From: Planctomycetota bacterium
Lineage (GTDB): Bacteria; Planctomycetota; Planctomycetia; Pirellulales; Thermoguttaceae
Assembly (NCBI GenBank): GCA_021784975.1
Contig: JAJYGU010000372.1
Coordinates: 1 to 8,446, forward strand
Length of the DNA: 8,446 nt
Direction of reading: 5' to 3'
Position numbers and translations under genes: made by a program. Shown here one piece after another: positions 6,583-8,446 of this stretch. Numbering within the stretch: position 1 is the stretch's first letter; every line of letters begins with the position of its first letter. A model generated the notes under the pieces. That model searched no databases and was not told the origin of the DNA. It saw only the letters and a list, made by a program, of their open reading frames with translations.

Positions 6583-7677
6583 TTATCTCCCTTTGCCCTT
6601 CTGCTCAGTCAGTACGCGGACCAACAGGTCTTCGTAGCCGTCGAGGTCCTTCCAGGCGGTGGCTACCGCCATGCGTTTGCCCTTCGGGTCAATCCGGGTG
6701 AAACCGTCGTCGCTGACCACAATTGGGAGACTCTCGAAGGCAATGAGCGGCCTTGGGCCGCGATTGGCCAGGTAGACTGCCACCGTATCGAACAAGACGC
6801 TGCTTGCCCGGAGCTCGCCGACGGTCGCCTTCTTCGCCCAAATGCGGTAGTTCTCCAATAATGTTTGCACGCCGCGATCGCGGCTGCGCTTGAGCGTCTC
6901 GAACCGCCGGCCAGACAGCGTGACCCGGCCGCAGGTGTCCAACGGGGTGATGGTGATCTGCCGCCAGGCGGCCGAAAGCACTTTGCGAGCCGCCGCCGGA
7001 TTGATCTTCACGTTGTACTCGGGCGATACCGGGCCGCCGCCGTAACCCTTGCGGACGCTGCCCTGCATGCCGACAAACATTGCTCTCGTGGTAATTTCCG
7101 GGTCCCGATCGAGGGCAGCCGCGAGCGTGTGCAAGGGGCCGATGGAGATCACCGTCATCGGCTTCGGCGAGGTGTTGATCGCCTCGATCATCGCCTTGAC
7201 GCCGTCCTGGTAGATTTTGCCCGGATAATCGGCGAGCTTGTAGTCCTGCACCCACGGTTGCTGGCCGCCGACGCCCTCGCGGCCGCCTTCACCCAAGCCG
7301 ATGGGAACGTCCGTGCGCCCCGCGGCAGTCAGCAGCTTGGCGATGATTTTGGCGCGGTACTCCGCCTTGCCGCAGGTGGTGGTGATCAGCTTCACCTCGA
7401 ATTGCGGCGATTTCAGCAGGTAGGTGAGCGCCCAGGTGTCGTCGATGTCGTCGCCGATGTCGGTGTCGAAGATGATGGGGATGGGCCGGACAGCCACGAG
7501 GTCGCGTTTGCCCTCGGCCGCCAGGCACCGCAACGCAACGCCAACCACCAGCACCGCGAGCAATAACCCTCCCGAGACAGTCCTCTGTCTAGCATACCTG
7601 TGCGAGCTTGCTTTCCGAACAAGCTCTGGCCGAGGGCAGCAATTTGCAATTTTCATTTTGCAATTTTCATTTTGCAT
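6583..7677 (-). CDS. Nucleoside hydrolase (inosine-uridine preferring family), predicted exported
   Basis: About 364 aa from the ATG at 7677; the true start is uncertain. Family enzymes hydrolyse the N-glycosidic bond of ribonucleosides to base plus ribose using a calcium-binding Asp cluster. That cluster is present as DTDIGDDIDD (71-80). Other family blocks are IGPLHTLAAAL (179-189; usual form GPLTNLA) and PEYN (219-222; usual AEFN, Glu and Asn kept). In LFDTVA (295-300) Asp297 is retained, but the preceding residue is Phe where IU/CU-type enzymes have His. A hydrophobic stretch LLLAVLVVGVAL preceded by RYARQR and followed by CLAA-E suggests a signal peptide cleaved near A54, unlike the usual cytoplasmic enzymes. 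Possible starts are ATG 7677, ATG 7656 (both inside an A/T-rich repeat), TTG 7563 with a nearby GGGAGGG, and TTG 7743, which would overlap the upstream gene. Substrate is probably purine or pyrimidine ribosides, but the altered residue leaves this open. Confidence 0.85.
   Translation of the reverse strand: MQNENCKMKIANCCPRPELVRKASSHRYARQRTVSGGLLLAVLVVGVALRCLAAEGKRDLVAVRPIPIIFDTDIGDDIDDTWALTYLLKSPQFEVKLITTTCGKAEYRAKIIAKLLTAAGRTDVPIGLGEGGREGVGGQQPWVQDYKLADYPGKIYQDGVKAMIEAINTSPKPMTVISIGPLHTLAAALDRDPEITTRAMFVGMQGSVRKGYGGGPVSPEYNVKINPAAARKVLSAAWRQITITPLDTCGRVTLSGRRFETLKRSRDRGVQTLLENYRIWAKKATVGELRASSVLFDTVAVYLANRGPRPLIAFESLPIVVSDDGFTRIDPKGKRMAVATAWKDLDGYEDLLVRVLTEQKGKGR
7567..7573 (-). promoter_or_regulatory. 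Shine-Dalgarno-like GGGAGGG ahead of alternative TTG start (7563)
   Basis: The minus strand reads GGGAGGG-TTA-TTG, the TTG (7563-7561) being in frame with the nucleoside hydrolase. It is the strongest Shine-Dalgarno-like sequence near the gene's 5' end, but the 3-nt spacing is short. A start here would also remove the basic residues (RYARQR) expected before the signal-peptide core. It is therefore an alternative and not the preferred start. Confidence 0.25.
7640..7673 (+). repeat. A/T-rich dispersed repeat, copy 2, with 14-bp tandem units
   Basis: The 14-mer GCAATTTTCATTTT occurs twice head to tail at 7646-7659 and 7660-7673, flanked by partial units GCAATTT (7639-7645) and GCATTCT (7674-7680). 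Positions 7640-7669 match 4495-4524 at 28 of 30 bases. It lies in the 5' region of the nucleoside hydrolase gene and supplies two in-frame ATG codons on the minus strand, which confuse start assignment. Confidence 0.75.
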
Positions 7678-7732
7678 TCTTAGTTTGGTTGCGGCCAAGT
7701 CCCGCGCCAAAAGCGAGCGTTTATGGTGATGT

Positions 7733-8446
7733 TCACTTGGCAAGCAGATGTTTCAGCAGCCAGTCGGTCAGCACCGCCACCTCTTCGTTGATGGTCGGCC
7801 AGGGGTGGGTGCCGCCGGGCTTGACGATCAGTTCGGCCGAATTGCCCTTGGCCTTCAGTTCCGCCACCATCTTCTGCGATTGTTGCAGAGGGACGGTCGT
7901 GTCGGCGTCGCCGTGAATGGTGAGGTAGGGAGGCAGGCCGGGCTTCACCAGCCGGGCGGGCGAAATCGCCGCCAGGGCCTCCGCCAACTCCTCCGGCTTC
8001 TTATCGGCCGTTTGCCCCGGCGGAAACGCATACGCCAGGGAATGTTTGCTGATCGTGCCGTCGGCCGAGCGATCCAGCCGCTTGCCGCCCCAGTCGAGGA
8101 AGTCGGTGGGCGGGAAAAAGACCGCCACCGCCTTCACACGGGTCGCCTCGTCGGCCGTGACCATGGCCAGCGTAGCCAGATTGCCGCCGGCCGAGGCCCC
8201 GGTCAGGCCAAGCTGGGCCGGGTCGATGCCGTACTCAGCGGCGTGCTCTTTAACCCAGCGTATGCCGCTCTGGACGTGCTTGAGCATCTCGGGAATGCAG
8301 AACTTGGTGATCGAACCGGGGCGAACTGCGAACACCGTCAGGCCTTTGCCGCACATGATCTGGTAGACCTGGGCTTTCTGGTGGTCGCGGAGCTTGCCGC
8401 GGTCGGAGTAGTAGGCGCCGCTGACCACGTCGACGACCCCGTGTCC
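7733..8446 (-). CDS. Alpha/beta hydrolase, esterase/prolyl-oligopeptidase-like (5' end outside window)
   Basis: The last 237 residues of a serine hydrolase; the start lies beyond the right edge (the visible protein begins GHGVVDVVSGAYYSD). The catalytic triad is visible in order: Ser85 in the nucleophile elbow G-A-S-A-G (preceded by LGLT and followed by GNLATLA), Asp182 in HGDADTTVP, and His214 in GGTHPWP. GIRWVKEHAAEYGIDPAQLGL before the elbow is typical of the acetyl-esterase/lipase (Aes, BD-FAE) group found beside carbohydrate-degrading genes in planctomycetes. The usual oxyanion-hole HGGG is not seen; the GHGVVDVVSGA segment may take its place. The stop is 55 bp before ATG 7677 of the nucleoside hydrolase, on the same strand, so it may be the upstream gene of the same operon. 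A role in removing acyl groups from sugars or glycosides is plausible; the substrate is unknown. Confidence 0.85.
   Translation of the reverse strand, partial: GHGVVDVVSGAYYSDRGKLRDHQKAQVYQIMCGKGLTVFAVRPGSITKFCIPEMLKHVQSGIRWVKEHAAEYGIDPAQLGLTGASAGGNLATLAMVTADEATRVKAVAVFFPPTDFLDWGGKRLDRSADGTISKHSLAYAFPPGQTADKKPEELAEALAAISPARLVKPGLPPYLTIHGDADTTVPLQQSQKMVAELKAKGNSAELIVKPGGTHPWPTINEEVAVLTDWLLKHLLAK

Noticed and set aside
5964..6701. A 245-codon plus-strand frame across the permease gene
   Set aside because: Antisense shadow: Gln/His/Arg-rich, no motif, and spans the permease start and the end of the nucleoside hydrolase gene.
6865..7566. A 233-codon plus-strand frame across the nucleoside hydrolase gene
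   Set aside because: Antisense shadow of a gene whose catalytic motifs are clear on the other strand.
7639..7680. Short tandem repeat considered as a CRISPR remnant
   Set aside because: The 14-bp units abut without spacers, are low-complexity A/T, and there are no cas genes.

Overview
The window is GC-rich and reads like an environmental or uncultured planctomycete, most likely of the Pirellulales type. This is judged from gene content and style and not from a marker gene: a lipoprotein with PQQ-type propeller repeats, a UbiA-family prenyltransferase of the NRxxDRxID type, a secreted GH127/DUF1680 enzyme, a secreted nucleoside hydrolase, REP-like palindromes, and A/T-rich intergenic repeats in an otherwise GC-rich background.

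Layout. Positions 2-142 (+) hold the last 46 codons of an unrecognised gene. A gap of about 160 bp follows and contains a REPIN-like pair of inverted palindromes (171-259). Then come two closely spaced plus-strand genes: a lipoprotein with eight beta-propeller repeats (301-1632) and a UbiA-family prenyltransferase (1651-2526), which is a candidate for the MqnP step of futalosine-pathway menaquinone synthesis. The rest of the window is on the minus strand. In transcription order it holds a truncated alpha/beta hydrolase (8446-7733), a secreted nucleoside hydrolase (about 7677-6583), a 10-TM DMT-superfamily permease resembling ureide permeases (6569-5508), ribokinase (5502-4567), a 191-bp gap with A/T-rich repeats, and a secreted GH127 beta-L-arabinofuranosidase-like enzyme (4375-2468). 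The 3' end of the GH127 gene overlaps the 3' end of the prenyltransferase gene by 59 bp, tail to tail.

How the genes may work together. Nucleoside hydrolase, permease and ribokinase are packed with gaps of 13 and 5 bp and make a coherent pathway. Ribosides would be cleaved outside the cytoplasmic membrane, the sugar (or the nucleoside or base) carried in by the permease, and ribose phosphorylated to ribose-5-phosphate. The flanking esterase-like hydrolase and the GH127 enzyme would extend this to release of pentose from polymers or glycosides. The gene set recalls the ribose-utilisation (rus) locus known from Bacteroides, but no SusC/SusD pair and no regulator are visible here. This is an inference from gene content.

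The non-coding elements are the less expected part. They are the REPIN-like structure at 171-259, and a 30-bp A/T-rich repeat found twice (28 of 30 identical, about 3.1 kb apart), each time upstream of a minus-strand catabolic gene. One copy also has a nearby inverted partner. These repeats create several misleading start codons. No tRNA, rRNA, CRISPR array, insertion sequence or clear intrinsic terminator was seen, and no gene-free stretch is longer than about 200 bp.
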